NCBI GenBank assembly: GCA_023974075.1
Contig: CM043788.1
Location: forward strand, 12,985,216 to 13,049,215
Length of the DNA stretch: 64,000 bases
Reading direction: 5' to 3'
Source: Chaenocephalus aceratus
Lineage: Eukaryota > Chordata > Actinopteri > Perciformes > Channichthyidae
The notes under the pieces are model-generated. The model was given only the letters and a program-made list of their open reading frames with translations. It did not search any database and had not been told where the DNA came from. The number at the start of each line of letters is the position of its first letter. The stretch's first letter is position 1. Shown here piece after piece: positions 46,926-57,750 of the stretch. Position numbers and translations under genes: made by a program.

Positions 46926-47124
46926 ATGGATCGATTTTTAGTGAAGTTACCTAAAGTGAAAGAGGAGACAGCGTCTGGCAGAAAACGTCACTTGCACACT
47001 TTTGGCTGTCTGTGGAGACCGAGTTCCCCCCCTCGCCAAAAAGGCTGTAAAAGTGATCATTCCCTTCACCTCCGCCTACCTGTGTGAGTGCGGGTTTTCC
47101 GCATTGACTTTGATCAAAAGCTAG
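46926..47124 (+). pseudogene. hAT transposase remnant: N-terminus joined to C-terminus
   Basis: ATG at 46926 opens MDRFLVKLPKVKEE, the usual start of ZBED/FAM200-like hAT transposases. Within 80 bases the sequence passes to another frame reading FWLSVETEFPPLAKKAV, then IPFTSAYLCECGFSALTLIKS, the C-terminal hAT dimerisation region that includes the conserved CExxFSxLTxIKxKYR block. The Lys codon there is TAG (47122-47124) and the residues YRSS follow. Some 500 middle residues including the RNase H-like catalytic core are missing and the halves differ in frame, so it has no activity. Confidence 0.75.
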
Positions 47125-47461
47125 TACCGGTCAAGCAGGGGCGCAGCTTTGTTTTGAAATAAAAGTTGTGGCTCATGTTGGAGATGTGAGTGGTCTGAAA
47201 CCCACCTCGGCTCGCGTGTCTTTGATGAGCTGGCAAAAGACACAATACATTTTACAGAGTACTCTGGGCTCAATTCCACTACAGTGCTACACCGAGACGG
47301 TCAGTCAGAAGGGGCCCCGAGCATCAAAATATCATATTATTTATACACACAAGTGGGGAGGAGTTGTGTGGGTTCCTCCTCCCTAGCTATTTGTTAAAGG
47401 TGATTTCACTTATGGGCGAGCTAGCCAGTGAGTTAGCAGTTCTCATTCATTACACTCCGTT

Positions 47462-47640
47462 CGATGTCTCACTATGGGATGTGCCTCATCGCGGAGCTAA
47501 CAGAAGCATCAATCTCATTACGCCAATCCTGATTGGCTGGTGATCTTGACGTCAGCGTCAGGGAATTCACCCCCTATAAGTAGCCTGCGCCACGACGCAT
47601 GCATCATTCAAACACCTCTTCTCGCTTCAGAGCACATCTC
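47462..47640. repeat. Left inverted terminal repeat of DIRS 2
   Basis: ATGTCTCACTATGGGATG through CTATAAGTAGCCTGCGCCAC and CTCTTCTCGCTTCA. It is the reverse complement of 51893-52072 with a few differences. Confidence 0.9.
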
Positions 47641-48038
47641 TACAGTAGCCGGGCAAGCTTCACTGTCCACAGACTGAACCCAAATACCCATTTCGGTCGA
47701 CTGGCCCTCGCCGGCTACTCCTTCTGCTTTGCAGGAAGACGGTAGTACTAACGCCAGTTAGTATTAAAATTGACCTCGCCCTTCTCTTCCCCGGAAAGTA
47801 AGGTAGGTCCGATTTTTTAAGCTAGCAGCACACCTGTTGCTAGCTCGCTCCCTCTCTACCGACACCACGGTAGCGAGGAAGTTTTTTCTTTTCTCTCCTC
47901 CACGGAGGGGAAAAGGATTAAAAAGGAGCATACTGCCACACCAGTCAGTATTCTCCGGGAATAAAAGACCCACACCGTCCTTTTTCTCCCGTCCCACCTG
48001 TCGAGAGCGGGCCCTCTCCACGCCACGAGGCGACCAAG

Positions 48039-49484
48039 ATGGACGCCCTTCTCCCTCACACCAGAGGAGTCAGGGACTCGGTGGCTCGACTCTGCAGCTG
48101 CGGGTTGAAGATCTCGGGCATAGACACACACCAGGTCTGTTCGTCCTGTTCGCCCGAGGCGCGATCGACAACCCCGGCTCATGCGGACATTGTGTCCGCT
48201 TCACCATTAAGAGCCTCCGCCGACGGTTAGCAAGACAAGCTAGCCTGTCGGAACAGGACGCCCCCATGTCCATGGACCCGCCGACCGGCAGTCAAGACAT
48301 GGTTAGACCTCACCATGGTCTCACCCGTGGAGGATGTCCTCGAGCTGGACACCGAGGAGGACGCCCTGGCGTTCCTCCTGTCCGAATCGGATGAACAGGA
48401 AGAGGACACCTTCATGTCACCGGCTCAGGCTGCAAAGCCTGAGGCATGTGCTGCTCTCCCGGGCGATAGCGCACCAGTTTCGCCCGGTCTGAGCATGGAC
48501 CTGCAGGCCGTGTGGAAACGCGCTGCGGTCAGACTCAACGTTCCGTGGCCTGAAATGGCCAAGGAGACCTCCAGGTCCCGCTACGAGGGGAAACACCTTC
48601 CCCAAGCAGCGGGCAAAAAGAGGCAACTCCTCCCGGTCTTCCCGGAAATGTTGGATGAAGTGTCGGTCTCGTGGAGAGACCGGCCCTTCAACAACAAGGT
48701 CCCAATCCAGGGTGCTTCCTCCCTAGACTGCGACGGAATGGAGAAGCTCGGCCTGCTCTGCATGCCGCCCATGGAACCGCTGGTAGCGGCTCACCTTCTA
48801 CCAAAGGTGGGCCCGTCACCAAGCAGGAACCCCACGCTGCCAGCAAAGTCGGACCGTTTTCAGTCAGCAATGACTGAAAAGTCCTACAAAGCTGCAGCGT
48901 TGTCCGCCAGGGCCCTGAATGTGTCCACGCTGCTAACCGCCTACCAAGCGGATCTCTGCGAGGACCTGTCGGGTAACCCGGGGGCAGCCACTCTGGACGA
49001 GATGGCAGCGGTCACGGACATTTGTCTCCGTGACCGCTGCGCCGTCCAGGCCACGGGCAAGGTAATGGGGATCATGGTGGTGCAGGAAAGAGCGAGATGG
49101 CTCAACCTCACCACTCTCCCAGACCGGGAAAAGGAGGATGTGCTGGATATGCCCATCATTCCCGAGGGAATTTTCGGCTCCGCTCTCGCCTCCATGCAAA
49201 GGAGGTGTGAGACGAAAAAGAGGGAGGACGAGGCACTCCACCTCTGCCTCCCTCGAAGGGTCCAGCCGCTGCTTTCGCAGCAGCAGTCCTCTGCCCAGGC
49301 TGCCTCGAACTCTGCTCGGTTTAAAGCACCGAAGACGCAGAGGCCGCAGCCCACCCCGAGTCCCCAGCCCAGGCTGGAGACAAGGGCAAGCTGGCCTAGA
49401 AATTCTCCGGTTCCGGCTGCAGCTCAGGCTCAGCCAACCCAGAATTTCGGCCAGCAGTTCAGGAAGAAGAAGCAAGCGGCGTGA
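48039..49484 (+). pseudogene. DIRS 2 gag-like protein, frameshifted near the N-terminus
   Basis: ORF1 structural protein. ATG 48039 (MDALLPHTRGVRDSVARLC) leads into a Cys block (VCSSC), after which the homologous sequence (NPGSCGHCVRFTIKSLRRRL) continues in a second frame and the body in a third. The body, 48315-49484, is open for 389 codons: an acidic stretch (LELDTEEDALAFLLSESDEQ), a core with WKRAAVRLNVPWPEM, PVFPEMLDEV, KSDRFQSAMTEKSYKAAALS and PEGIFGSALASMQRR, and a Gln/Pro-rich basic tail ending FGQQFRKKKQAA. It is clearly divergent from the DIRS 1 gag, so the two elements belong to different lineages. At least two frame breaks upstream of 48315. Confidence 0.8.
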
Positions 49485-49739
49485 CAGCCCCTCCTTCTTC
49501 CCTCCGTGAATGTGTTCCTGCCGCCTCGAGAGATGCCTAAACACCATCCTCAAGTCCGCACAAACACATGTCACACATTGGTTGATCCTTCTGTCATAAA
49601 ACATTTGCAGCCAGGCTTCAGGCCGAGGGCGCAGCTCAAAATAATGAAAAGAAAATCAATAAAGCCAATAAACAGCCCGTCAATTGTTCCCCTTATGAGA
49701 GCAGCTACGGCATCTCTCAAAAGGCGGATTACTGACGGG

Positions 49740-50010
49740 TCTGTGAAGGCACCACCGCCACGCGCAGTGCCAGCTGGGGCTTTAAGGGCACCACCGTCAC
49801 GCGCATGCGCAGTGCCGGCTGGGGTCGTGAAGGCACCACCGTCACGTGCATGCGCTGTGCTGGCTGGAGCTGTAAAGGCACCGCCGTCACGCGCATGCGC
49901 AGTGCCGGCTGGGGCTGTGAAGGCACCGCCGTCACACGCATGCGCAGTGCCGGCTGGAGCTGTAAAGGCACCACCGTCACGCGCATGCGCAGTGCCGGCT
50001 GGACGCGCCT
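49740..50010 (+). repeat. 48-bp tandem repeat replacing the DIRS 2 RT region
   Basis: Six units of GTGAAGGCACCACCGTCACG + CGCATGCGCAGTGCCGGCTG + GGGCT; each encodes VKAPPSRACAVPAGA in the frame 49506-50732. The period of 48 bp keeps the frame. It lies exactly where the RT should be. Confidence 0.9.
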
Positions 50011-50119
50011 ACGGGTGCTGTCCTTTCACGGAAGGTGGTCACCACGGACGCATGTCAGACAGGCTGATAGGGTATTTACGAAGGTCACCCGGTGAGAGGT
50101 CTCTAGAGCAGAGACCTCC

Positions 50120-50634
50120 AGCGGGCGCACGTAAATCATCCGGAGCTTTTAGCGGTGGTCCCCACCCTAAAACGCTTCCTGCCTTCTCTCAGAGGACACC
50201 ATGTCCTCGTGAGGACAGACAACACGATATCGTGTATGAACCGCCAAGGGAGGTTGCGTTGTCTCCAGTCACACACACTGGCACACAAACTGATCCCTTG
50301 GAGCGGCAGACGTCTCCTCTCTCTGAGAGCGACACAGGTACCGGGAGTGATGCACCTCAGGACAGAACTACTGTCCAGAGGTGCGACACAGGTACCAGGA
50401 GTGATGCACCTCGGGACAGAACTACTGTCCAGAGGTGCACCACTCTATGCAGACTGGACTCCACATCTAAGGATCGTGAGTCCGCTGTGGGTGCGTTACG
50501 GCAGAGCCGCGTTAAATCTGTTCGCATAAAGAGAAAATGCTCAATGACAGCTGTTCTCTTTAATGCACGATTTAAACGCACTGTTAGGCGGGGACGCACT
50601 CGTACACGATTGACCTCCGGGTCCTCTGTAAGCC
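50120..50634 (+). pseudogene. DIRS 2 RNase H fragment
   Basis: One frame reads HVNHPELLAVVPTLKRFLPS, then LRGHHVLVRTDNTISCMNRQ, then an 18-residue unit (ATQVPGVMHLRTELLSRG) present twice in tandem (54-bp duplication at 50329-50436), then VRYGRAALNLFA before the stop at 50529. It matches DIRS RNase H (RTDN; usual VDLFA here is LNLFA, with Asn for Asp). RT upstream is missing. A longer overlapping frame (49506-50732) is the shadow. Confidence 0.75.
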
Positions 50635-51723
50635 ATGGCAGCCCCCACCACGCAGGGACAGATTGTCTCAGGCGGGGGGGGCGATCCTTCACCCACGCCC
50701 AGAGTGCAGGGCACTATGGGCCTGACCCGTGAGTGGTACAATCTGAATACAGTGGGACTCCCTCAGAAGGAGATAAACATTATTCAGAGTGTGAGAGCTT
50801 CCTCCACCAGGTCTCTTTACGACTGTAAGTGGAGGGTGTTTGAGGAGTGGTGCCTTCAAGAAGGACACATCTCTTTTCAATGTCCTGTCGGGGTGATTTT
50901 ATCTTTTCTACAGGACTTGATCGATAAACACAGAGCTTTCTCCACGATCAAGGTGTACCTGTATCCTTTGGTCTGCCGTTTTATGAAGGGAGCTCGCAGG
51001 CTCCTCCCTGTCTCCAGGTCGCTGGTGCCCTTATGGGACCTGGCAGTGGTTTTAAATGGGCTCAGAATGACCCCATTTGAACCCCTGGAAGGAGCTGACA
51101 TGAAACATCTGTCACTCAAGACAGTGCTGTTACTGGCCCTGGCATCCGCTAAGCGGGTCAGCGATATTCATGCACTGTCTGTACATCCCTCATGCACTCA
51201 GTTCACCCCAGGGCAAACGAGAGTGTTGTTGAAGCCCAGCCCTGCCTTTACACCAAAGGTGGTTGGTTCGTGTACCCCAATTGACATTGAGGCATTTCCT
51301 CCGCCGCTGGTTTCCTCCGGGGAGCAGCAGCAGGATCTGTTGTGTCCAGTCCGGACTTTACACACATATATGGACAGATCAAAGGAGCTTCGTCTTAATG
51401 ACCAACTCTTCGTGTCCTGGCCTAACCCTCACAAGGGCAAGCCCGTTACTAAGCAACGGCTCTCCCACTGGATTGTGGAGGCAATTGCTTTGGCCTATAC
51501 GAGTCAGAATTTGCAAGCACCTTCGGGTCAGCGGGCTCACTCGACTCGGGGCCTGGCTACATCCTGGGCTTTGTTCAAGGGTGTTTCCATCCAAGACATC
51601 TGTGCAGGGGCGAGCTGGTCCTCGCCGCTCACTTTTGTCCGCTTTTGCAGGCTAGATGTCTCCGCTCCAAGCGTGGCCCGAGCAGTGCTGGGCACCTTGT
51701 TGAGTCGGGACTCTACCTGTTAA
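50635..51723 (+). CDS. DIRS 2 tyrosine recombinase, nucleophile Tyr replaced by Cys
   Basis: A 362-residue open frame for the phage-integrase-type recombinase that inserts DIRS circles. An N-terminal SAM-like domain spans about 40-150 (VRASSTRSLYDCKWRVFEEW; STIKVYLYPLVCRF), with the catalytic domain after 150. Arg174 lies in SAKRVSD, His302 and Arg305 in AHSTRG. In the C-terminal SWSSPLTFVRFC the position that is Tyr in DIRS 1 (FIRFY) is Cys338 (TGC, 51646-51648). As Tyr is the nucleophile, the protein should be unable to cut DNA. Otherwise the frame is intact to the stop at 51723. The start is the first ATG; upstream the frame is shared with RNase H-derived sequence, so the real N-terminus is unsure. 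Confidence 0.85.
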   Translation: MAAPTTQGQIVSGGGGDPSPTPRVQGTMGLTREWYNLNTVGLPQKEINIIQSVRASSTRSLYDCKWRVFEEWCLQEGHISFQCPVGVILSFLQDLIDKHRAFSTIKVYLYPLVCRFMKGARRLLPVSRSLVPLWDLAVVLNGLRMTPFEPLEGADMKHLSLKTVLLLALASAKRVSDIHALSVHPSCTQFTPGQTRVLLKPSPAFTPKVVGSCTPIDIEAFPPPLVSSGEQQQDLLCPVRTLHTYMDRSKELRLNDQLFVSWPNPHKGKPVTKQRLSHWIVEAIALAYTSQNLQAPSGQRAHSTRGLATSWALFKGVSIQDICAGASWSSPLTFVRFCRLDVSAPSVARAVLGTLLSRDSTC

Positions 51724-51778
51724 ATTCTGGTTGATCGGTGATTTTCGAGATAAGCTCGTCTGGCAATACGGGAGCTAC

Positions 51779-51865
51779 AATTTCCCATAGTGAGACATCG
51801 AACGGAGTGTTATGAATGAGAACTATAGGTTACTTACGTAACCCCAGGTATCAGAGTAACATGAA
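51779..51865. repeat. Internal complementary region of DIRS 2
   Basis: CGAACGGAGTGTTATGAATG then AGAAC is complementary to the left terminus (47439-47465), and directly after it TATAGGTTACTTACGTAACC then CATGAAGTGAGATG is complementary to the right terminus (52065-52119). The joint GAAC/TATAG marks both ends of the element. Confidence 0.9.
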
Positions 51866-51879
51866 GTGAGATGTCTCAC

Positions 51880-52122
51880 CAGACGGCCCTCCTTGCTATG
51901 GTGAAGCGAGAAGAGGTGCTTATTTTGAATGACGCATGCGTCGTGGCGCAGGCTACTTATAGGGGGTGATTTCCCCTGACGCTGACATCAAGATCACCAG
52001 CCAATCAGGATTGGCGTAATGAGATTGATGCTTCTGTTTGCTCCGCGATGAGGCGCATCCCATAGTGAGACATCTCACTTCATGTTACTCTTAGACTGGG
52101 GTTACGTAAGTTACCTATAGTT
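51880..52122. repeat. Right inverted terminal repeat of DIRS 2
   Basis: Complement of the left repeat: AGCGAGAAGAGGTG, GTCGTGGCGCAGGCTACTTA, ATCACCAGCCAATCAGGATT, then a right-specific tail ending TTACCTATAGTT. Confidence 0.9.
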
Positions 52123-52196
52123 TTCCATTGGCCTGGGCGGACCCAAGACAATGAGTCAGCAGCCGTTGACTCCGTCTGATTCACTCCCTCTCCTTA

Positions 52197-52310
<114 letters not shown>

Positions 52311-52978
52311 AAATAAGGATGTTTCCTGCCATGCAAACTGCTCCTACTTCATACAGAGTAATTAAGCACACACATATATTTAAGCCAATTACTCCAAAAT
52401 GTTGTGGCAATATAGCACGCACGACATCCTCTGAACTTCCTCTAACCTCGATGTCAGCTCACTTAACAGGAATACATGTATTGATACATTCAGAACGACC
52501 ATTATCCCATGGCCTCTCTAGGAGTCTTGCAGGATATGAATTATCCAATTAACTAACGTCTGCAAAGGAGCGCACATACATTTTCCCCTATGCAGCTACG
52601 CACCAACATTGTTATCATTTCTTAGCTAATACATGCTGGATATGAACCACTAATCAACAAGACTTTAATTGTATTAGGTCTGAGGAAGCCCCTCTCTTGG
52701 AGTTCCTCTGACCTCTTACCAATTCAATTAACATGGGTACATCTGCTGTTAATTTGCAAAGACCATTGATAATTAGCAAAGAGACTCCCATGTCTCTTCT
52801 ACTGACTTTCTGAAAAATACTCATCCACGGGTAATCTTTTTACTCAAGGCAGAAATCACAGGTTATACTGTACCTTACCTACTCACAAATAGCCAAAAAA
52901 CCACCCTTTTGATTATACATAAAAGTGGAAGAAAAGACTATTGCGCTCATCTACTTTTTTAATACACTTCTTATATAT
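52311..52978. other. Part of the solo LTR, noncoding
   Basis: 52311-52400 matches 28770-28840 inverted (ACTCCTACTTCATACAGAG / CTCTGTATGAAGTAGGAG). 52400-52978 is LTR sequence without a counterpart in the other copy. Confidence 0.5.
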
Positions 52979-54925
52979 CCAACCCAGTCTCATAAAAAAA
53001 TGTGTAATAACTACGTTGGTCCACAACGTAGGACGTAGTATTTCTACGAAAATGCCTCTGAAATTGTAAAATGCCTACGTTTTGTTTCACCATTCATTCC
53101 AATGGCTGGCGTCTGTCACGTGATCTTCACATTTCTCCCTGCAGAAAAAAAAAACATGGCCGACATTCGTTTTATTCTCGGTGGAAAATGCCTATTTTAA
53201 GGTTAGTTTGGCGATTAAAATGCCCTTTGATGTCATTTGATGCGAGAAATATGAGTTGATATTTCAAATTATGTGTGCAGTGGATGTACATGATCTTTAG
53301 TTTGCTAGTTATTACGAAGATTACTTCAAGAAATTGTGTCTATACAACGTTTTCATTGTTACCAAGGTGGTTGCTAGGGACGCTGCTATCGATATTATTT
53401 CTGTTATGTTGGGTAAAATGGTGTTATCTTTATTGCAACCCCCTTCCCCGTCAATGTATAGTGTTGGTCCACAGTGCAAACGTATTAGTTTAACAAAATC
53501 CGCATCTAAAATTGTGGCATAGTGTGGTGCCGAGAGATGGGAGTCGGAGGCGGGGTATCAAAGGTACAAGCTAGACTTTTATTTAGCATCTCAAAACACA
53601 TGTAAACAGCTTCATGCCCGGGAAGCGAAGACCGGCGGAGACAGGAAGTCCGGCTCACTAAAATGTCCGTGCAGAACAATACCCTAACCCATAGATCCGT
53701 GGGTGAATAATGTCAATCACCACAATAGATACGTTATTTTCCCCTGTGCAATTCTCCATTTACTCAACAATAACACATAATTATCCTTGTGTTTATTTAT
53801 TTGTTTGATTAATAAACACAAGTTGGAGTCCGTCAGGACCGAGGGTCGGAGCAGCTAATTTGCTTTACAGAATATTACACCCGGAAGTAAGTATTCTCTC
53901 CGCTTCGCTTGACAAACCCTGTGATAGTCCTCAAGCTCTGTGATTGGAGAGTGTGCAGAGCGTCGAACAGCACTTGAAATGGGATGGAACCACGGCAGAC
54001 TGTCCAAAACTGGATTTGAACGGGTCCACCGCGTATTAGTGTTGATACTGCAAGGAGACGCATTGTGTGAAAAGAAATGTAAGATGTTGTTTAATTGTTG
54101 ATATATTTATGATCCACGTCACGTTTCCAGTGTTGGCGGCAGTTCCTCATGTTTGTCTAGAAGTCTTCTCATCAGGGCTCTATAAATAGAGAACTACGGC
54201 AGATATGTAATATTTAATGCAGCCGAACCGTGTATTACAATGCCGTTATGTGATGACTTTCAAAGAGAAAAGCAAGTACACTCGGAATAAAGTGTTTTCG
54301 GTCTGTTTCCGGTATTTGTTAATGACGATGTGCTGTGAGATGTGAGACTGGAATTGTACAGGGGAAAATAACGTTTCTGCACCATTTTAGATGCGGATTT
54401 TGTTAAACTAATACGTTTGCGCTGTGGAACAACACTATACTTTGACGGGGAAGTGGGTAGCAATAAAGATAACACCATTAAACAGTTACACAACATAACA
54501 TAAATAATATCGATAGCAGCGTCCCTAGCAACCACCTTGGTAACAATGAAAACGTTGTATAGACACCATTTCCTGAAGTAATCTTCGTAAATAACTAGCA
54601 AACTAAAGATCATGTACATCCACTGCACACATAATCTGAAATAACAACTCATATTTCTCGCATCAAATGACATCAAAACGCATTTTAATGGCCAAAGTAA
54701 CTTTAAATAGGCATTTTACACCGAGAATAAAACGAAGTTCGGCCATGTTTTTTTTTTTCTGCAGGGAGAAATGTGAAGATCACGTGACATAGACTGCCAG
54801 CCATTGGAATGAATGGTGAAAAAAAACGTAGGGATCTTACAATTTTTTGGCGTTTTCGTAGAAATACTACGTCCTACGTTGTGGACCAACGTAGTTATTA
54901 CACGTTTTTTTGTGAGACTGGCTTG
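52979..54925. mobile_element. Long-terminal-inverted-repeat element 3 (CCAACC ends, TSD ATATAT), 1.95 kb
   Basis: Starts CCAACCCAGTCTCATAAAA and ends ...TGTGAGACTGGCTTG, with a 6-bp TSD ATATAT at 52973-52978 and 54926-54931. Arms about 540 bp (52979-53522 against 54384-54925). The loop 53530-54383 shares blocks with element 2 (AACAATAACACA...AATTATCCTTG; GATGTTGTTTAATTG; AGCCGAACCGTGTATTACAA). The arms can be read as open frames on both strands (MYMIFSLLVI), but these mirror each other and I see no transposase. Confidence 0.85.
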
Positions 54926-55002
54926 ATATATCAGGTGACATAATACAATTAATATACCAGAAATACGCTGTATTAAGCTTTCTGCTGTAACACTTTACTT
55001 CA

Positions 55003-55570
55003 CTCATCGGACATTTATGAGAGAAAATCCCTAATGTCCGAGTACAAGTGAATGCAGCACAAGACGCGAGCCTTGTAACCCCTCGCTAACCCGTTCCCTG
55101 GCGCGAGCGAGGAAATGTGATTGGCTGCGATTTCATTTGAACCGGATGGCGCATTTGGACCTAAGTAGACGGAAGGAATGAGGTATTTGCGGTCTACAAT
55201 GACAGATAAGAGACCATCAGGTTTGGCTGTACTCAGCATTGAATCAAAATGCACTAAAGTTTTAGATCTTAATAGATTTGTGAGGCGTTTTGCTGAACAA
55301 AATGGTAATCACCGTATTCAGCTGTTATAGGCATGCCAACTTGATGCTCTGCTCACGGATGACTCGATGAGCATAAACAACTGTTAAGATGATGACCTTA
55401 CGTGTGTAAATATATTGTTTTCTTTGTGGGGGTCTGCCCCCAAAAAACTGTTTTAAGTCCTGAGAAAGTCAAATAAGACGGTGTGTAAAACTACACTGCC
55501 CAGCCGAAAAAAAATAACCACTTTGATTTAACTAGGCCAGTAGGTAAGGGCATTCCACTGGATAATAATA
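55003..55570. repeat. Module shared with the hAT at 23112-25108
   Basis: TTTATGAGAGAAAATC, CAAGACGCGAGCCTTGTAAC, GACTTAAGTAGACGG-like and TTGGCTGTACTCAGCATTGA match 23225-23427 and 24057-24437. The 5' part of the module is at 47146-47175 on the other side of the LTR nest. Confidence 0.8.
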
Positions 55571-55696
55571 CCCCTGCATTATAACAACAACAACAATAAT
55601 AATAATTATTATAATAGCATAGTAGGGGCACGGCTGTTCTTCTGTTCTCTGAGGGGAGGCTCAACTTCCCACACTTTGAAAACCCCTGCCCTACTG

Positions 55697-56744
55697 TATT
55701 CAAAGTGTTAACATATTGTGTATTATCTAAGAATAGTGATAATGTATTTGCCAAACAGTGCCTTTTGTTGTGTCTCGTCAAATGTGTTAGTTATGTTTAT
55801 GTATGTCTGTCATTTCATGTTTAGTCAGGTTTTCATGTTTATTCACGTCATGTCAGGTCTGTCTATTTATTTCATTCATCTCTAGTTACGTCCCCGTGTT
55901 TCATGTTGTGTCTCGTTTTCCATTTCCTGTTTTATTTTGTACTTTCCTCTTGTCTCTCATTTCAGGCCCTGTTACTTCCTCCCTTTTCATCGTCAGCGTC
56001 TGCCCCGCCCCTGATTGTTTCCACCTGTTCCCACTCACCTCATGTTTAAATAGTCCTGTCTCCCTCCTGTCCTGTATCAGTTTGTCTTGTTTGTTCCCAC
56101 GTGTGGTCGTGCCAGGCCTCGTTTCCAGTCTTGTCAGGTTTTGTTATTTTGTTATTTTTGTAGACTTAATTTTATTTTAAGTTCTCTTTTTGTTACGATT
56201 AGTTTTTTCGTCCTTGTGAGCGTTTTTTGTTATTCCAGTACTTACTCTGTTAAGAGGGATTTTCTGTTCATTGACATTAAAAAGACAATTTGTGTTACAT
56301 TCAAGACTGTGTCTCTGGGTCGTGCATTTGGGTTCTCCAGTTAGTGTCAAGGTTGTGACACCTTTTCAACTACAGCACGTCTCTAAAATGGCTTGGCAGA
56401 AGAAATGGCTTCATATTCTGTTTTGTTATCGCCACCGTTTTAAAAATGCAATCTCCATGTTTTTGGATATTAATATCCATTGTTTTATGGATGAAAATAT
56501 TTAATAACTGTAGGAATTGCAGCTGCTGGTCAGTTAAGCACAGTTTATAAGACATGGAAGATAATTGTACATGGGATATGCAATGGAAGACTACATTTGT
56601 GGTAGCCATGGTATGCTCACCCATTTAGCACAAGAAAATACATGTTCTTGATACCGTTCAACAATTAAGGATTGATTGTTAAAATGTATCGTTTGCTGTC
56701 TCCCTGCAGTTATTGGTGAGCTTTAAAATTGTGTCAAGAATTTC
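55697..56744. repeat. LTR-like or UTR-like repeat, unassigned
   Basis: 55800-56360 is T-rich with GTTTAAATAGTCCTGTCTCC (TATA-like, 56044) and ends GGTTGTGACACC, phrases I know from dispersed fish repeats; no TSD or frame. The rest is AT-rich without features. Confidence 0.35.
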
Positions 56745-57240
56745 TGGTAATCTGTAAATTACCAGCATGACATGAAGTATACTATAATAAAGAAATTGTT
56801 TTACAGTTACAATACTGATGCTGTAACTTAAAATTATAGCATTAAAGATAATATTTTACAGTTGAAATACTATTACCGTAAACAAAAATACAGTGCTTGG
56901 AAATTACTGTTTTATTTTACAGCTTATAACACTACTGCTGTAACAAAAAATAAAGTAATTAAATATTACTGTTTCATTTTATAGTTTAAACACTATTACC
57001 GTAAACACAAATACCGTACTTGGAAGTTACTGTGTTTCATTTTACAGTTTAAACACAAATACAGTACTTGGAAGTTACTGTGTTTCATTTTACACTGTTA
57101 CTAATACAAACTTGTAAATACTGTGATTCCCTTTACAGTATGTAACTGGCAGCAATTGACAAGTTACTTTCTGTAATTAATTTTACAGTAAGTAACTTTT
57201 CAATTGCTGCTAGTTACATACTGTGAATGTCACGGTATGC
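56745..57240. repeat. Repeat of TTACTGT/ACAGTAA units with terminal palindrome
   Basis: Units of about 60 bp (CAGTACTTGGAAGTTACTGT then TTCATTTTACAGTTTAAACA) repeat four to five times. 57130-57175 (ACAGTATGTAACTGGCAGCA) is inverted at 57190-57225 (TGCTGCTAGTTACATACTGT). Confidence 0.7.
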
Positions 57241-57388
57241 TTCTTGCAGTGCACATGGCAGCTCATTGTTACTTTGTAATTCTACTCCACTACAATTCAG
57301 AGGTTAACCTGGTATTTTTACTCCACTACATTTATGTTAGTTACTTTGTAGATTCTGATTAATGATGTGAAATATAAACAACCCTTAA

Positions 57389-57746
57389 TGGTGGGGTAGG
57401 TAAGTTTGAGAAACCGGCTCGAGATCGCTAGAATCTGAAAATACACAAATCTGCCACTTCCTTATAGAGCCCCTCCTCCAACACACACGAACGCGCACAT
57501 GACCAATGAGGGCACGAGAGAAGTTTGTGCCCCGATGGAAGGCTGACAGGCAGGTAGGCCATCCAATCCGTTTAGCGGATTGGTTGTACTTTTTACAGTA
57601 TTACGGCTTCTACAGATGACATTTTGTTATGGATTTTTTGTCAAAGCACTTAAGATATGCATTGCTATCGGGATGTTAAGAGCATTCCATGGAATATAAC
57701 AAAAAGTGTATCTTGAGCCGGTTTCTGAAACTTACCTACCCCACCT
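57389..57746. mobile_element. MITE with TTAA target sites, copy B, 358 bp
   Basis: TTAA at 57385-57388 and 57747-57750 around TGGTGGGGTAGGTAAGTTT... and its complement. The interior is the reverse complement of copy A (33996-34410), e.g. CTCATTGG-type core and CCTCCTCCAACACACA against TGTGTGTTGGAGGAGG-like sequence. Confidence 0.9.
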
Positions 57747-57750
57747 TTAA

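Larger units (their letters stand above)
47439..52122 (+). mobile_element. DIRS retrotransposon 2, 4.7 kb, RT deleted
   Basis: Plus-strand order: inverted terminal repeat, gag (48039-49484), tandem repeats (49740-50010), RNase H fragment (50120-50530), tyrosine recombinase (50635-51723), internal complementary region (51779-51865), second inverted terminal repeat. There is no TSD: GTT stands once at each edge (47439-47441 and 52120-52122), and the homologous LTR at 29038-29040 shows a single AAC/GTT at the empty site, as expected for tyrosine-recombinase integration. It lies inside the solo LTR. Confidence 0.9.

Noticed and set aside
49506..50732. 408-codon open frame between gag and recombinase of DIRS 2
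   Set aside because: Mostly 48-bp repeats and an out-of-frame reading of RNase H; the homologous RNase H residues are in another frame.
54260..54676. 138-codon frame (minus) in long-TIR element 3, mirrored at 53275-53522 (plus)
   Set aside because: The two frames are the same inverted arm read from each side; no transposase motif such as DDE or zinc finger is visible.
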